Notes: generated by a model from the letters alone, not told the origin. Positions 8,305-18,182 are shown, counted from the first letter of the stretch. The stretch: DNA of 64,000 bases from Aestuariivirga litoralis (GCF_015714715.1 NZ_WAHS01000001.1:2057001-2121000), one strand, 5' to 3'. Made by a program: numbers and translations.

Positions 8305-9404
8305 TGGCTTTCAAGCTTACGCCCCTTACCCGCCGCCGCCTGCAACTCTTCGCCAAGAACCGGCGCGGGCATTGGTCGCTGTGGATTTTCCTCGGACTTT
8401 TTGCGGTGTCGCTGTTTGCGCCGCTGCTGGCCAACGACAATCCGATCCTGGTTTCCTACAAGGGCGAATTACTTTTTCCCCAATTGAAGGATTATCCCGA
8501 AAGCAAGTTCGGTGGTTTTCTCGCCAAGACGAATTTCCGCGATCCGGTGAATGTGGATGAGATCAATGCCAATGGCTGGATGATATGGCCGCTGATCCAC
8601 TATTCCTACAACACGGTGAATTCTGAAATTCCGGCGCCCGCCCCTTCTAAGCCCGCCTTCCTAATGAGCCGTGATGAAGCTTGTGTGAAATATCCGCTCG
8701 CTGCTCAAGATCCGGCATGCGCAGTAGGTAACATGAACTGGCTTGGCACGGATGACCAAGGCCGCGATGTGGTGGCGCGGTTGATCTATGGTTTTCGCAT
8801 TTCGGTGGCCTTCGGTTTGATCCTCGCGGTAATTTCATCCATCGTCGGCATCGCGGCTGGTGCGGTGCAGGGCTATTTCGGCGGCTGGACAGATTTGCTG
8901 ATGCAGCGCTTCATCGATATCTGGCAATCGATCCCCACACTTTACCTTCTGATCATTCTATCGGCATTCATTGCGCCAAATTTCTGGCTGCTTCTCGGCA
9001 TCCTCGTGCTGTTCTCCTGGACATCACTGGTGCATTTGATCCGTGCCGAATTCCTCCGTGCACGGAACTTTGAATATGTGCGCGCGGCGCGGGCGCTGGG
9101 GCTTTCTGATACCAAGATTATTTTCAAGCATGTGCTGCCCAACGCCATGGTATCTGCCGTGACCTTCATGCCGTTCATCGTGGCGGGGTCGGTGACGACG
9201 TTGACTGCGCTGGATTATCTGGGCTTCGGCCTGCCGCCGGGCTCGCCCTCGCTGGGTGAGCTGGTGCAACAGGGCAAGAACAATCTGCAGGCACCGTGGC
9301 TGGGCATGAGCATTTTCTTTGTCAGCTCGCTGATGCTGACGCTGCTGATCTTCATTGGCGAAGCGCTGCGTGATGCGCTTGACCCACGGAAGACCTTCGC
9401 ATGA
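8304..9404 (+). CDS. yejE: Peptide ABC transporter permease YejE
   Basis: The second permease of the Yej importer, 366 residues, DppC/OppC type. One N-terminal helix (about residues 25-45) is followed by a large periplasmic segment (about residues 46-140), which is characteristic of YejE, then five helices. The EAA loop is YVRAARALGLSDTKIIFKHV. ATG 8304 overlaps the yejB stop by one base; a GTG one codon earlier is possible but less likely. It ends [10 protein letters not shown] and overlaps yejF by 4 bp. Confidence 0.94.
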   Translation: MAFKLTPLTRRRLQLFAKNRRGHWSLWIFLGLFAVSLFAPLLANDNPILVSYKGELLFPQLKDYPESKFGGFLAKTNFRDPVNVDEINANGWMIWPLIHYSYNTVNSEIPAPAPSKPAFLMSRDEACVKYPLAAQDPACAVGNMNWLGTDDQGRDVVARLIYGFRISVAFGLILAVISSIVGIAAGAVQGYFGGWTDLLMQRFIDIWQSIPTLYLLIILSAFIAPNFWLLLGILVLFSWTSLVHLIRAEFLRARNFEYVRAARALGLSDTKIIFKHVLPNAMVSAVTFMPFIVAGSVTTLTALDYLGFGLPPGSPSLGELVQQGKNNLQAPWLGMSIFFVSSLMLTLLIFIGEALRDALDPRKTFA

Positions 9405-11011
9405 GCGCGCTGCTGGAAGTCAAAGACCTGAGCGTAGCCTTCGGCACCACGACAGTGGTGGACCATATCAGCTTCTCGCTGAACAAGGGCGAGACGCTGG
9501 CGCTTGTGGGCGAGAGCGGATCGGGGAAATCAGTCTCCGCGCTTTCGATCCTCAAGCTGCTGCCCTACCCGCCGGCTTCGCATCCATCGGGCGAGATCCT
9601 GTTCAACGGCAAGGATCTGCTGAAGGCACCTGAGCGCGAACTGCGCGGCGTGCGCGGCGCTGATATCAGCATGATCTTCCAGGAGCCGATGACGTCGCTC
9701 AATCCGCTGCACACAGTGGAAAAGCAGATCGGCGAGATTCTGGAATTGCATACCGGCTTGCGCGGCGCGAAGGCACGGGCGGAGATCGTGGCGCTGCTGG
9801 ACCGCGTGGGCATCCGCGATGCGGCTTCGCGGCTTTCGGATTATCCGCATCAGCTGTCCGGTGGGCAGCGGCAGCGCGTGATGATCGCCATGGCGCTGGC
9901 CAACAAGCCGGACATTTTGATCGCCGATGAACCGACCACCGCACTTGATGTGACCGTGCAGGCGCAGATTTTGAAACTTCTGAAAGACCTGCAGGCCGAA
10001 ATGGGCATGGCCCTGCTGCTGATCACCCATGATCTCGGCATCGTGCGGCGCGTGGCTGACAAGGTCTGCGTGATGCAGAAGGGCAAGATTGTGGAAGCGG
10101 CCAGCACCGCGCAGCTTTTTGCCGACCCGCAACATGACTATACCAGGATGCTGCTAGCGGCCGAGCCGAAGGGCCAACCGCCGGTGGCGCAGGCCGATGC
10201 CAAACCGATTGTCACCGTCAAGGATTTAAAAGTCTGGTTCCCGATCAAGCGCGGCTTTTTCCGCAAGACCATCGGCCATGTGAAGGCGGTGGACGGAATC
10301 GATCTTACTCTGCGGCAAGGTCAGACGTTGGGCATTGTGGGCGAAAGCGGATCGGGCAAGACAACCACCGGCCTTGCGATCATGCGGCTGATTTCCTCCA
10401 AGGGCGAGATTGCGTTTCAGGGTAAGCGCATTGACGGATTGCAGGCCAAGGCCATGCGGCCGTTGCGCAAGGACATGCAGGTGGTGTTTCAGGACCCGTA
10501 TGGTTCGCTGTCGCCGCGCCTGTCCGTGGCGCAGATTGTGGAAGAGGGTTTGCTGATCCAGCAACCAGACATGAATGCCAAGGCGCGGCGCGAGCGTGTG
10601 GCAGACGCTTTGACAGAAGTGGGGCTTGATGCTTCCAACATGGATCGTTACCCGCATGAATTTTCTGGTGGGCAGCGGCAACGCATTGCCATCGCGCGCG
10701 CTTTGGCATTGCAGCCCAAATTCATCATGCTGGATGAACCGACATCGGCTCTCGACATGAGCGTGCAGGCGCAGGTGGTGGAGCTGTTGCAGCGGCTGCA
10801 GGTGAAGCACAATCTAAGCTATCTGTTCATCAGCCATGACTTGAAGGTGGTGCGTGCACTGGCCAATGATGTGATCGTGATGCGCAATGGCAAGATTGAA
10901 GAGCAAGGCAAGGCGGCGGATATTTTCGCAAGCCCCAAGGCTGATTATACCAAGGCACTGCTTGCAGCGGCGCTTAATCTAAAAGCTGATGAGCGGGTGA
11001 TGAAGCAATGA
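9401..11011 (+). CDS. yejF: Peptide ABC transporter ATP-binding protein YejF (two fused ATPase domains)
   Basis: A 536-residue protein with two complete ABC ATPase domains. The first has Walker A GESGSGKS, signature LSGGQRQR and Walker B ILIADEP. The second has [16 protein letters not shown] and IMLDEP. It powers the Yej peptide importer at the cytoplasmic face. Both sites have intact catalytic residues, so both should hydrolyse ATP. It overlaps yejE upstream and the ghrA-like gene downstream, each by 4 bp (ATGA). Confidence 0.95.
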   Translation: MSALLEVKDLSVAFGTTTVVDHISFSLNKGETLALVGESGSGKSVSALSILKLLPYPPASHPSGEILFNGKDLLKAPERELRGVRGADISMIFQEPMTSLNPLHTVEKQIGEILELHTGLRGAKARAEIVALLDRVGIRDAASRLSDYPHQLSGGQRQRVMIAMALANKPDILIADEPTTALDVTVQAQILKLLKDLQAEMGMALLLITHDLGIVRRVADKVCVMQKGKIVEAASTAQLFADPQHDYTRMLLAAEPKGQPPVAQADAKPIVTVKDLKVWFPIKRGFFRKTIGHVKAVDGIDLTLRQGQTLGIVGESGSGKTTTGLAIMRLISSKGEIAFQGKRIDGLQAKAMRPLRKDMQVVFQDPYGSLSPRLSVAQIVEEGLLIQQPDMNAKARRERVADALTEVGLDASNMDRYPHEFSGGQRQRIAIARALALQPKFIMLDEPTSALDMSVQAQVVELLQRLQVKHNLSYLFISHDLKVVRALANDVIVMRNGKIEEQGKAADIFASPKADYTKALLAAALNLKADERVMKQ

Positions 11012-11952
11012 GTGCGCTGGTTTTTGTCACACCGACCTGGGATGCGACATCCTGGGCAGAAGCGATGCGTAAGGCGGCGCCGGGACTTGATGTGAGCATC
11101 TGGCCCGACAGTGGCAAAGCGGAAGACGTGACCTATGCCTGTGCCTGGTTACCTCCGCCGGATGTGGTGAAGAGCTTTCCCAATCTCAAAGTGATTTTCT
11201 CGCTGGGTGCGGGCGTGGATGCCATTCTGTCTGACCCGACATTACCAGTGGGCGTGCCCATTGTGCGCGTCAACGATCCGGATCTAACGAACCGCATGAG
11301 CGAATATGTGGTGCTGCATGTATTGATGCATCACCGCCAGCAGCGGCGGCTGGATGATGCGCAGGCCAAGGGCGAATGGAATTCATTTCCCCAGCATGCC
11401 GCCAAGGATTTGAGCGTGGGCATTATGGGCCTTGGCGTGCTGGGGCAGGATGCGGCGCGCAAGCTGGCGATGCTGGGCTTCAACGTGCGTGGTTGGAGCC
11501 GGACGAAGAAAGACATCCCAGGCGTAGAGAGCTTTGATGCTGCCGGGCTGGATGCGTTTCTATCTGGTACGGACATTCTGGTGTCGTTGCTACCGGCCAC
11601 CGTCGATACAGATGGCATTCTCAATACAGCCTTGTTCAAGAAACTGTCGCGTAGGGGACCGCTTGGTGCACCCGTTATCATCAATGCCGGGCGCGGGCGG
11701 CAGCAGAATGAAGATGACATTCTGGCTTGTCTCGAAGACAGCACATTGCTGGCGGCCACGCTGGATGTGTTTCACAAAGAGCCTCTGTCCACCTCAAGCG
11801 CGCTGTGGAAACATCCGCGTGTGACAATCACACCGCATGCAGCGGCGGATTCCGAGCCGGCCACCATTTGCTCCTATGTGGCTGAGCAGATACGGAAATT
11901 TGAAGCGGGTGCGCCGCTGGAAAACCTGGTTGATACCAAGCGCGGCTATTGA
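11008..11952 (+). CDS. ghrA: D-2-hydroxyacid dehydrogenase, glyoxylate/hydroxypyruvate reductase A type
   Basis: A 314-residue cytosolic NAD(P)H-dependent reductase of the D-isomer 2-hydroxyacid dehydrogenase family, closest in pattern to GhrA. The nucleotide-binding motif is GLGVLGQDAARKLA. The catalytic triad is seen as Arg in NAGRGRQQNEDD, Glu in DVFHKEPL and His in TITPHAAA. It is translationally coupled to yejF by a 4-bp overlap, which is odd for a metabolic enzyme in a peptide importer operon. Substrate (glyoxylate, hydroxypyruvate or a related 2-ketoacid) is inferred from the family only. Confidence 0.88.
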   Translation: MSALVFVTPTWDATSWAEAMRKAAPGLDVSIWPDSGKAEDVTYACAWLPPPDVVKSFPNLKVIFSLGAGVDAILSDPTLPVGVPIVRVNDPDLTNRMSEYVVLHVLMHHRQQRRLDDAQAKGEWNSFPQHAAKDLSVGIMGLGVLGQDAARKLAMLGFNVRGWSRTKKDIPGVESFDAAGLDAFLSGTDILVSLLPATVDTDGILNTALFKKLSRRGPLGAPVIINAGRGRQQNEDDILACLEDSTLLAATLDVFHKEPLSTSSALWKHPRVTITPHAAADSEPATICSYVAEQIRKFEAGAPLENLVDTKRGY

Positions 11953-12071
11953 GACTGGGAAATTGGTTAAAAGCCCTTTACGCCTGCGTTTCTTCTCGTC
12001 TATTGAGCGCTGAAACCGGGGGGTAGAGCTCAGGTTCGTTCAAGTTCATCATATATTTTCGGGGGTTTTCC

Positions 12072-12518
12072 ATGTGGAATGATTTCAAGAATTTCGCTTT
12101 CAAGGGCAATGCCTTTGATCTCGCCGTCGGTGTCATCATCGGCGCTGCTTTTGGCAAGATCGTGGACTCAATTGTGAGCGACCTGATCATGCCGATCATC
12201 AGCGCGATCACCGGCGGCATCAGCTTCAGCAACCTGTTCACGCCACTGAGTGCTGCGGTCAATTCCACCAATTATGAAGAGGCCGTCAAGCAAGGCGCCA
12301 CGCTGGGCTGGGGCAACTTCATCACGATCTTCATCAATTTCGTGATTGTTGCCTTCGTGCTGTTCCTGCTGGTGCGGTTTGCCAAGACTCTTCGCAAGGA
12401 AGAGGCTGCTGCAGCTCCCGCTGGCCCTTCAACCACGGAAAAGCTTCTGATGGAAATTCGTGACAGCCTGAAGCCTGCAGCTCCCGCTGTTAAGGCTGTT
12501 GCCAAGAAGCGCCGTTAA
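12072..12518 (+). CDS. mscL: Large-conductance mechanosensitive channel MscL
   Basis: A 148-residue inner-membrane channel that opens under membrane tension to release osmolytes during hypo-osmotic shock. TM1 runs roughly over residues 14-45 ([19 protein letters not shown]), TM2 over about residues 77-100, and a short charged C-terminal helix ends KKRR. The N-terminus [20 protein letters not shown] is canonical. The gene stands alone, with a GGGGG-containing ribosome site at about 12060-12066 and an intrinsic terminator after the stop. Confidence 0.96.
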   Translation: MWNDFKNFAFKGNAFDLAVGVIIGAAFGKIVDSIVSDLIMPIISAITGGISFSNLFTPLSAAVNSTNYEEAVKQGATLGWGNFITIFINFVIVAFVLFLLVRFAKTLRKEEAAAAPAGPSTTEKLLMEIRDSLKPAAPAVKAVAKKRR

Positions 12519-12540
12519 TCTTTCCATCCCAAGTTGCGGA

Positions 12541-12566
12541 AAGCCCGGCCCTGTGCCGGGCTTTTT
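12541..12566 (+). terminator. Rho-independent terminator after mscL
   Basis: A 9-bp stem AAGCCCGGC (12541-12549) pairs with GCCGGGCTT (12555-12563), with a 5-nt loop and a run of five T residues at 12562-12566. It lies 22 bp after the mscL stop. Confidence 0.93.
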
Positions 12567-12708
12567 GCGTTCTGACCTGCAAAGTTTCTGTCAGCATTTT
12601 AATGATGAATGATCTGTGCATTGGACTTTAACCAAATGCATCCCTTAGCCATGAGCACAGAAAAGCGTGTCCGCAAGGCCATTTGGACACCCTTCACAGA
12701 GATGCTGC

Positions 12709-13842
12709 ATGTTGATGAAGACCCGTCAGACTGACACCCCATCCATCACTTTGGAGGCCCGGCTGGTGCCGCGTGGCCAATTTGACGACATGGTGCAGGG
12801 CTTTGACGGCGTAGTCCAAGAAGTGACCATTGCCTTTGCCGAAAGCCGCTGGCCATCGGTGGTGCTGGAACCCTGGATTTACATGCTCGACGGAGAAGCC
12901 GTGGCCGCCGTGCTTGTGATGGTGCAACCCATGCCGTTGAAGCTCGGCCATTTGGCAGTCGTCAAATGGGGGCCCATTCTCGCGCATGAAAATGGCCCAG
13001 AGGGCCGAGCGGTGCTCGATGCCGCGTCACGCCATCTGACTGAGGAATATGCGCAACGCCGCGGCATGATGCTTTCGGTGATCGCGCGCGCCGAACCGCA
13101 GCCTTCCACCTTTGCCTATGAAAGCCTGGTGACGCGCGGCTTCAAACCCGGCACTGCGTTGCCCTATCCGGACCGCTATTTCGTCAAGGTGCGCATCTCT
13201 GATGATGAGCAGCGCAAGAGCTTTGCGCAAAAGTGGCGCTATCATCTGAACAAATCCGAAAAGCAGGGGCTCGCTTTTGAAGTAGCGCTGGCTTCTGAAT
13301 TCGAGCGCTTCCGCAAGCTCTATGAATGCATGACGAAGCGCAAAAAATTCCCGGATTATTCCGCTTATCAAACGCTGCCCAAGCTGTTGTCTGATTATCC
13401 GGAGCAGCTGAAGCCGCAATTGTTCTTCGTCACGAAGGATGGCGAGGATGTTGCGGGTGCCGTGATCTTCACGGCGGGGCGCACTGCGGTTTACCTCTAC
13501 GGCGCCACCAATGAAGCGGCCTTGCCGCTGCGCGCCGGATATCTGATGCATGCGCGGATCATTTCATGGCTGCGCGACCACAGCGTGGCGGATTGGTATG
13601 ACCTTGGCGGCAATGACGGCTTCCAGGGCCTGCACCAATTCAAGAAGGGCATGGTAGGCCAAGCGGGTTCGATCACGCCGATCCCTCCGATTGCCCATTA
13701 TGCCGCGCAAGGCCGCGCCTGGCTGACGGGCAGGATCGCCCATCAAGCCCGCGACACGCTGACATCAGTGAAGGTTTTCGCCAGCCGCATGAGCGGACGG
13801 CTGTCGAAACCTGATATGCGCCCCGGTGAAAAGGCGCCATGA
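12709..13842 (+). CDS. FemAB/BioF2-like GNAT acyltransferase
   Basis: A 377-residue protein of the FemAB-related GNAT superfamily (peptidoglycan bridge-forming or CelD/BioF2-type acyltransferases). It has a double GNAT layout: KWRYHLNKSEKQGLAFEVA starts the second half, followed by VAGAVIFTAGRTAVYLYGATNEAALPLRAGYLMHA-type beta-helix segments and the family-typical DLGGNDGFQGLHQFKKGM. No membrane segment is seen. I chose ATG 12709 because upstream in-frame codons look non-coding; ATG 12715 is also possible. It overlaps the flippase gene by 4 bp, which suggests a surface-polymer role, such as modifying a lipid-linked or cell-wall precursor. Substrate unknown. Confidence 0.78.
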   Translation: MLMKTRQTDTPSITLEARLVPRGQFDDMVQGFDGVVQEVTIAFAESRWPSVVLEPWIYMLDGEAVAAVLVMVQPMPLKLGHLAVVKWGPILAHENGPEGRAVLDAASRHLTEEYAQRRGMMLSVIARAEPQPSTFAYESLVTRGFKPGTALPYPDRYFVKVRISDDEQRKSFAQKWRYHLNKSEKQGLAFEVALASEFERFRKLYECMTKRKKFPDYSAYQTLPKLLSDYPEQLKPQLFFVTKDGEDVAGAVIFTAGRTAVYLYGATNEAALPLRAGYLMHARIISWLRDHSVADWYDLGGNDGFQGLHQFKKGMVGQAGSITPIPPIAHYAAQGRAWLTGRIAHQARDTLTSVKVFASRMSGRLSKPDMRPGEKAP

Positions 13843-15176
13843 GGCTTCCGGCCAAAATCTTCACGTCATCTGCGCTGATTTTCCTCAGCCGGATCGTGGG
13901 TGCGGCCGTCATGTTTGGCGCGCAGGCGCTGATTGCCAAATGGCTGGGCGCCGAAAGCCTCGGCCAATATCTCCAAGCGATTGCCGCCGCCAATCTGTGC
14001 GGCGGGCTGTTCCCGCTGGGCTATCAAACCATTGCAGCGTATTTCGCCGCTGAATATTCGAGCCTGGGCAAGGGCCATACGCTGCGCGCCTTCATGAAGC
14101 AGACTTATATGCAGACCATCGGCATGTCCGTGATGGTGCTGCTGGTGGGCCTGTTTGTGCTCGAGCGGTTCTTCCCGGACAACGCGGCGATCACCTTCAA
14201 CTGGCCACAGATCAATCTCTACGCTACCGGCATTGCGCTGGCCGGAATCAGCGGCAATGTGCTGATCGCGATGAAGCGCCCGTTTCTCGGTATGGGTGTT
14301 GATACGATCCTGCGGCCACTGCTGATCGCCGCCAGCCTCGGCATGATTTTCATTCCGGTGACCCACAATTTCCACATCGCCGACATGCTGTGGTTTGCAG
14401 GGATCAGCTTTCTCTTCGCCGCTTTCGTCTATGTGCTCATCGCGCGCGCCGCCATTCTTAAGTTGCCATCAACTGATGCCTTGCCAGAGGGTGAGCGCAG
14501 CCGCTGGTGGCGCTATGCCCTGCCTTGGACTTTGATCGGGCTGGCCACAGATTTCTTCTTCGATCTGGACCTGCTGCTTCTTTCCAATTCGCTGTCCTAT
14601 TCCGACATTGCGGTGTTCGGCGTGATGACACGGCTGTTTTCGCTGGCGAGTTTCGGTGTTTCATCGGTCTATCTGGTCAGCCTTCCGGATGTGTTTGCCG
14701 AGCGGGCCAAGAACAACAACCAGAGCTTCAATTCGAGCCTCGTCAAAGCCAATCTGGCGGCCATGGGCATTGCGGTTCTGATGGTGGCAGGCATTGCAGT
14801 GTTCGGGCCGTTTGCACTGAGCTTCTTTGGCCCGGAGTTCGACAAGGGCACGATGCCGCTGGTGATCCTCAGCCTCGCACTCGCCATGCGTTGCGTATTT
14901 GGCCCGGCAGCGCTGATGCTGTCACTGCATGACAGGCCGTCGGCGGCCCTGCCCTCAGTGGCACTGGGTCTTGTGTGTCTCGTCGTCGGCAATCATTTGC
15001 TGGTTCCGACCTGGGGGCTTCATGGCGCGGCGTGGAGCGCGTTGATCGCGATGGCCGTTTGGTCGGGCACCATGTGGTACCGCACACTCAGAGTGACGGG
15101 CACCGATATTTCGATCTTTCTGCCGGTCTGGTCGCTTATGAAAGTGCGGCGCGCAGCCGGAGCTTCAGGTCCCTGA
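13839..15176 (+). CDS. Polysaccharide/oligosaccharide flippase (MOP superfamily, Wzx-like)
   Basis: A 445-residue integral membrane protein with about twelve hydrophobic segments spread over its length, in the pattern of Wzx/RfbX flippases that move undecaprenyl-linked sugars across the inner membrane. The N-terminal segment is ALIFLSRIVGAAVMFGAQAL. There are long helix pairs to the end and a basic tail (MKVRRAAG). It is translationally coupled to the FemAB-like gene (ATGA). No glycosyltransferases are adjacent, so the exported polymer is unknown. The 3' end overlaps the convergent GNAT gene by 41 bp. Confidence 0.85.
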   Translation: MRLPAKIFTSSALIFLSRIVGAAVMFGAQALIAKWLGAESLGQYLQAIAAANLCGGLFPLGYQTIAAYFAAEYSSLGKGHTLRAFMKQTYMQTIGMSVMVLLVGLFVLERFFPDNAAITFNWPQINLYATGIALAGISGNVLIAMKRPFLGMGVDTILRPLLIAASLGMIFIPVTHNFHIADMLWFAGISFLFAAFVYVLIARAAILKLPSTDALPEGERSRWWRYALPWTLIGLATDFFFDLDLLLLSNSLSYSDIAVFGVMTRLFSLASFGVSSVYLVSLPDVFAERAKNNNQSFNSSLVKANLAAMGIAVLMVAGIAVFGPFALSFFGPEFDKGTMPLVILSLALAMRCVFGPAALMLSLHDRPSAALPSVALGLVCLVVGNHLLVPTWGLHGAAWSALIAMAVWSGTMWYRTLRVTGTDISIFLPVWSLMKVRRAAGASGP

Positions 15177-15714
15177 TGCGGCCGGTGCTGGGCATCGGAT
15201 CATAGCCCGCAATGATTTTGTTCAGCGGGCATTCGAAAAGATAGAAATCTTCCCCGAACATGTGCTTTTCGAGCAGCGTCTTTTCACTGTAGCCGCAATG
15301 TTCCATCAGTGTCCGGGCGGTCACATTCTGTGGCCGGGTAAAGGCCGCGACCTTGTGGAAGCGGCCATTGTTCCAGAAATTCAGGAAGGAGCGCTTGGCG
15401 CGCACGGCATGAGTGCCCTTGCGGTGCTCCGGCAAAAGATATGACCAGCAGGAAATCAAAACACCTTGATCCGGCACCGCGATCATGAAACCGGTGCGGA
15501 TACCATCGGCGTTTTCGGAGATCATCACATAGGCTGGATTGGCGGCAATCAGGCTGCGCAAATAAGCAGGCGTATAGCGGCGCTTTTCGGCGGCAGCGAA
15601 ATCCGGGTTATCGCCAAAGGTCTCGTCAGCAGCGAGCGCCACGGACGCGAGGACGAAGCTGACATCCGAGAGCTTGGCTTTCCGCAGAGGCTTTTCAGGC
15701 TGCTTGTCTGACAT
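15136..15714 (-). CDS. GNAT-family N-acetyltransferase-like protein
   Basis: A 192-residue soluble protein. The central part has the feel of a GNAT acetyl-CoA-binding core: SCWSYLLPEHRKGTHAVRAK (the usual glycine/arginine turn), then FTRPQNVTARTLMEHCGY, which resembles the conserved N-x-x-S/A-x-x-x-x-x-x-GF motif. The C-terminal 30 residues are a basic tail. Its 3' end overlaps the flippase gene antiparallel by 41 bp. The substrate cannot be told. The family assignment is moderately sure because the N-terminal third has no clear match. Confidence 0.65.
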   Translation of the reverse strand: MSDKQPEKPLRKAKLSDVSFVLASVALAADETFGDNPDFAAAEKRRYTPAYLRSLIAANPAYVMISENADGIRTGFMIAVPDQGVLISCWSYLLPEHRKGTHAVRAKRSFLNFWNNGRFHKVAAFTRPQNVTARTLMEHCGYSEKTLLEKHMFGEDFYLFECPLNKIIAGYDPMPSTGRIRDLKLRLRAALS

Positions 15715-15768
15715 GGCCGGATTTTGCCCGAGTTTTGAATTTGCGGCCAGAACAGCTCTTCTGCTTGG

Positions 15769-16395
15769 TTAAGCCTGGATCAGCAGCGTGACGCCATCGA
15801 TCACGAATTGCACCGCAAGAGCAGCGAGGATGATGCCGAGCAGGCGGCTGATCACGGCGCGGCCTGTCACACCCAAGAGCATGGAGATGCGTTCTGCTGC
15901 GCGAAAAGAAAGATAGCAGGCGAACATCACCAGCCCTGCCAGTGCGTAAAGTGCCCCGAGCTTGGTGATGTCACCCTCGGCACGGCCGGCCAGCAGGATC
16001 ATGGCGGTGATGGCACCGGGGCCGGCCAGCAGCGGAATGGCCAGCGGGAAGGCGGAGATGTTGCGCACATGGTCGATGCTGATCGCCTTGGTGGCAATGT
16101 CTTGCTGGCGCTGGCCGCGGCGGTCAAACACCATTTCAGCGGCAGACGACAAAAGCAACAGCCCACCCGCAATGCGGAATGCCGAGAGCGAGATGCCGAG
16201 TATAGAGAGAAGCTTGGCACCGCCCAGCCCGGCACCCAACAGAATGAAGAAAGCAATCACCGTACCGCGCAGAGCCACTTCGGCACGTTGCTCGCGGTTG
16301 AGATTATGAGTGAGGCCGAGAAAGAGGGCTGACAGGAAAATCGGATCAGCGATCACCAGCAAGGTGGCAAGGGCGGATGAGATATAGTCCTGCAT
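15769..16395 (-). CDS. MarC family integral membrane protein
   Basis: A 208-residue inner-membrane protein with six predicted helices and the MarC-type duplicated layout: LATLLVIADPIFLSALFLGLT at the start and FPLAIPLLAGPGAITAMILL in the middle. The proline-containing DP and LAGPGAI motifs are the family hallmark. MarC was once linked to multiple antibiotic resistance, but no transport function has been shown. It lies 11 bp after the MttB-family gene on the same strand and may be co-transcribed with it. Confidence 0.9.
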   Translation of the reverse strand: MQDYISSALATLLVIADPIFLSALFLGLTHNLNREQRAEVALRGTVIAFFILLGAGLGGAKLLSILGISLSAFRIAGGLLLLSSAAEMVFDRRGQRQQDIATKAISIDHVRNISAFPLAIPLLAGPGAITAMILLAGRAEGDITKLGALYALAGLVMFACYLSFRAAERISMLLGVTGRAVISRLLGIILAALAVQFVIDGVTLLIQA

Positions 16396-16406
16396 GGCGG
16401 CTTCCC

Positions 16407-17936
16407 TCAGCTCACGTTGTCGGGAAGTTCGCGCTCGCGGCGCTTGACGAATTCATCCAGCGCCTGTGCCATGCCTTCATCCATCGGCGGCTTCTGGTAG
16501 GCGGCCAAGGCGGCGCGGGCCTTGTCGCGGCCACGCTCGTCATGGGTTTTGGCACCTTCGGCGTTCCACTGCTCATAGGAGTTGAAATCCATGATGGTGG
16601 GCATGAAGAAAGCTTTTTCAAAATGCTCCAGCGTGTGGGCCGTGCCGAGGAAGTGACCAGCGGGGCCTACTTCGCGCACCGCGTCCATGGCCTCCTTGAA
16701 GTCATCAAATTTCAATCCGCCGGCATATTTGTACCAGCCGGACAACTGCTCACAGTCGGTCATGAATTTGGAATAGCCGCAAACCAGCCCCGCTTCGAGC
16801 CAGCCCGCCACATGCCAGATGTAATTGGCACCCGAAAGAATGGCAGCATGCATCAGCATATTGGCTTCGTAGCCCGCTTGTGCGTCATTCACTTTCGATC
16901 CGACATGGAAGCCCGACGTGCGCCAGGGCAGATTGTATTTGCGGGCGAGCTGTCCCATCACGAACATCATCTGGGCTGCTTCCGGCGTGCCGCCCATCGG
17001 GGCACCGGTTTTCATATCCACCGTGACCATGAACTGGCCGTAAATCACCGGGGCACCCTTGCGCACCAATTGGGTGAAGGCCACGCCCGCCAATGCTTCG
17101 GCATTGACCTGTGCCACAGCACCAATGGATGAGGCCGAAGTGGAAGCCCCGCACAAAGCGAAGGGAGCGGCGATGATTGGCTGGTTGTTGCTGGCATAGA
17201 CGCGCATGGCATCCAGCATCGTCTGGTCCCAGACCAGCGGCGAATTGCAATTGGTGATCGAGACGACGACGGTGTTGTCCTTCACGAAGTCGTCGCCATG
17301 GACGATGCCCGCCATTTTCATCACGTCTTCGGCGCGCTCTTTCGAGGTGACGATGCCCATGAACGGTTTGTCGGTGTAAGTGAGCGCCGACTTAATGATA
17401 TGCAGATGGCGCTTGGGCACCGGGATTTCCATCGGCTCGCAAATGATCGAGCTGGCCGAATGCAGCTGCGGCGCCATCTGCGCCAGCTTGTGAAAGTTCT
17501 GCAGGTCGTCCAGCGACCCGTAACGCCGCTTGCCATCAAGGTCACGCACATAAGGCGCACCATACATCGGCACGAAAACGGTATTCTTGCCGCCGATCTT
17601 GACGGTGCGTTCGGCATTGCGCGCATGCAAAGTGAATTCAGGCGGTGCAGATGAAATCAGCTCCATCAGCAGGCCACGGTCAATCTTCACCAGCGTGCCC
17701 TGAACATCGGCACCAGCGGCCTTCCACATGGCGGGGGCCTGGTCGTCGCGGAATTCGCAGCCCACCTCTTCGAGGATTTTGAGCGATTCCTCATGGATCA
17801 GCTCGACGGCCTCGGCAGGCAGCAGCTCATAGGTAGGGATTTCGCGCACCAAAGTGGGAAGTTGCACCATGGGGGCACCACGCATGGCACGCCGGCCTTC
17901 ACGGCCCCCCGGCCTCTTGGTCTTTTCGTCAGTCAT
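16407..17936 (-). CDS. Trimethylamine methyltransferase (MttB) superfamily protein, non-pyrrolysine
   Basis: A 509-residue protein of the MttB/COG5598 superfamily. It has the TIM-barrel pattern typical of corrinoid-dependent methyltransferases: EEVGCEFRDDQAPAMWKAAG early, VSITNCNSPLVWDQTMLDAM in the middle, and GSKVNDAQAGYEANMLMHAA later. It reads through without an in-frame amber codon, so it lacks pyrrolysine. Characterised non-Pyl members demethylate glycine betaine, proline betaine or carnitine, passing the methyl group to a corrinoid protein. No corrinoid protein gene is in the window. It is divergent from an APC permease, and a BKACE enzyme lies close by. Confidence 0.88.
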   Translation of the reverse strand: MTDEKTKRPGGREGRRAMRGAPMVQLPTLVREIPTYELLPAEAVELIHEESLKILEEVGCEFRDDQAPAMWKAAGADVQGTLVKIDRGLLMELISSAPPEFTLHARNAERTVKIGGKNTVFVPMYGAPYVRDLDGKRRYGSLDDLQNFHKLAQMAPQLHSASSIICEPMEIPVPKRHLHIIKSALTYTDKPFMGIVTSKERAEDVMKMAGIVHGDDFVKDNTVVVSITNCNSPLVWDQTMLDAMRVYASNNQPIIAAPFALCGASTSASSIGAVAQVNAEALAGVAFTQLVRKGAPVIYGQFMVTVDMKTGAPMGGTPEAAQMMFVMGQLARKYNLPWRTSGFHVGSKVNDAQAGYEANMLMHAAILSGANYIWHVAGWLEAGLVCGYSKFMTDCEQLSGWYKYAGGLKFDDFKEAMDAVREVGPAGHFLGTAHTLEHFEKAFFMPTIMDFNSYEQWNAEGAKTHDERGRDKARAALAAYQKPPMDEGMAQALDEFVKRRERELPDNVS

Positions 17937-18049
17937 CAGGAACTCCTGGCTACCCGGTGTATCAGGTCCGCTAGCGCGGGCAAGCGCCAGCGCTTGGCCA
18001 AATCGGCAATGTTGCGTTGCAAACTGGTCTTATGAACTGCCGGGAATCG

Positions 18050-18065
18050 ACGTTGACTGTAACGT
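18050..18065. promoter_or_regulatory. Palindrome overlapping a possible -35 element
   Basis: ACGTT (18050-18054) and AACGT (18061-18065) form an inverted repeat around a 6-nt centre. A -35-like TTGACT sits inside it at 18053-18058. It lies in the 246-bp divergent region between the MttB-family gene and the APC permease. It could be an operator, but there is no known match and no convincing -10. Confidence 0.35.
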
Positions 18066-18182
18066 GAACTACGAGTCATCATGCCGGCAGGGGATTCCAA
18101 AGCTGGGTGTCAATTCCAGCGGGGACTTTTTCAGTGCAACAACAGCAGGCCGTTCTCCCTGGAACGCGCCGGGGAGAGCCTT

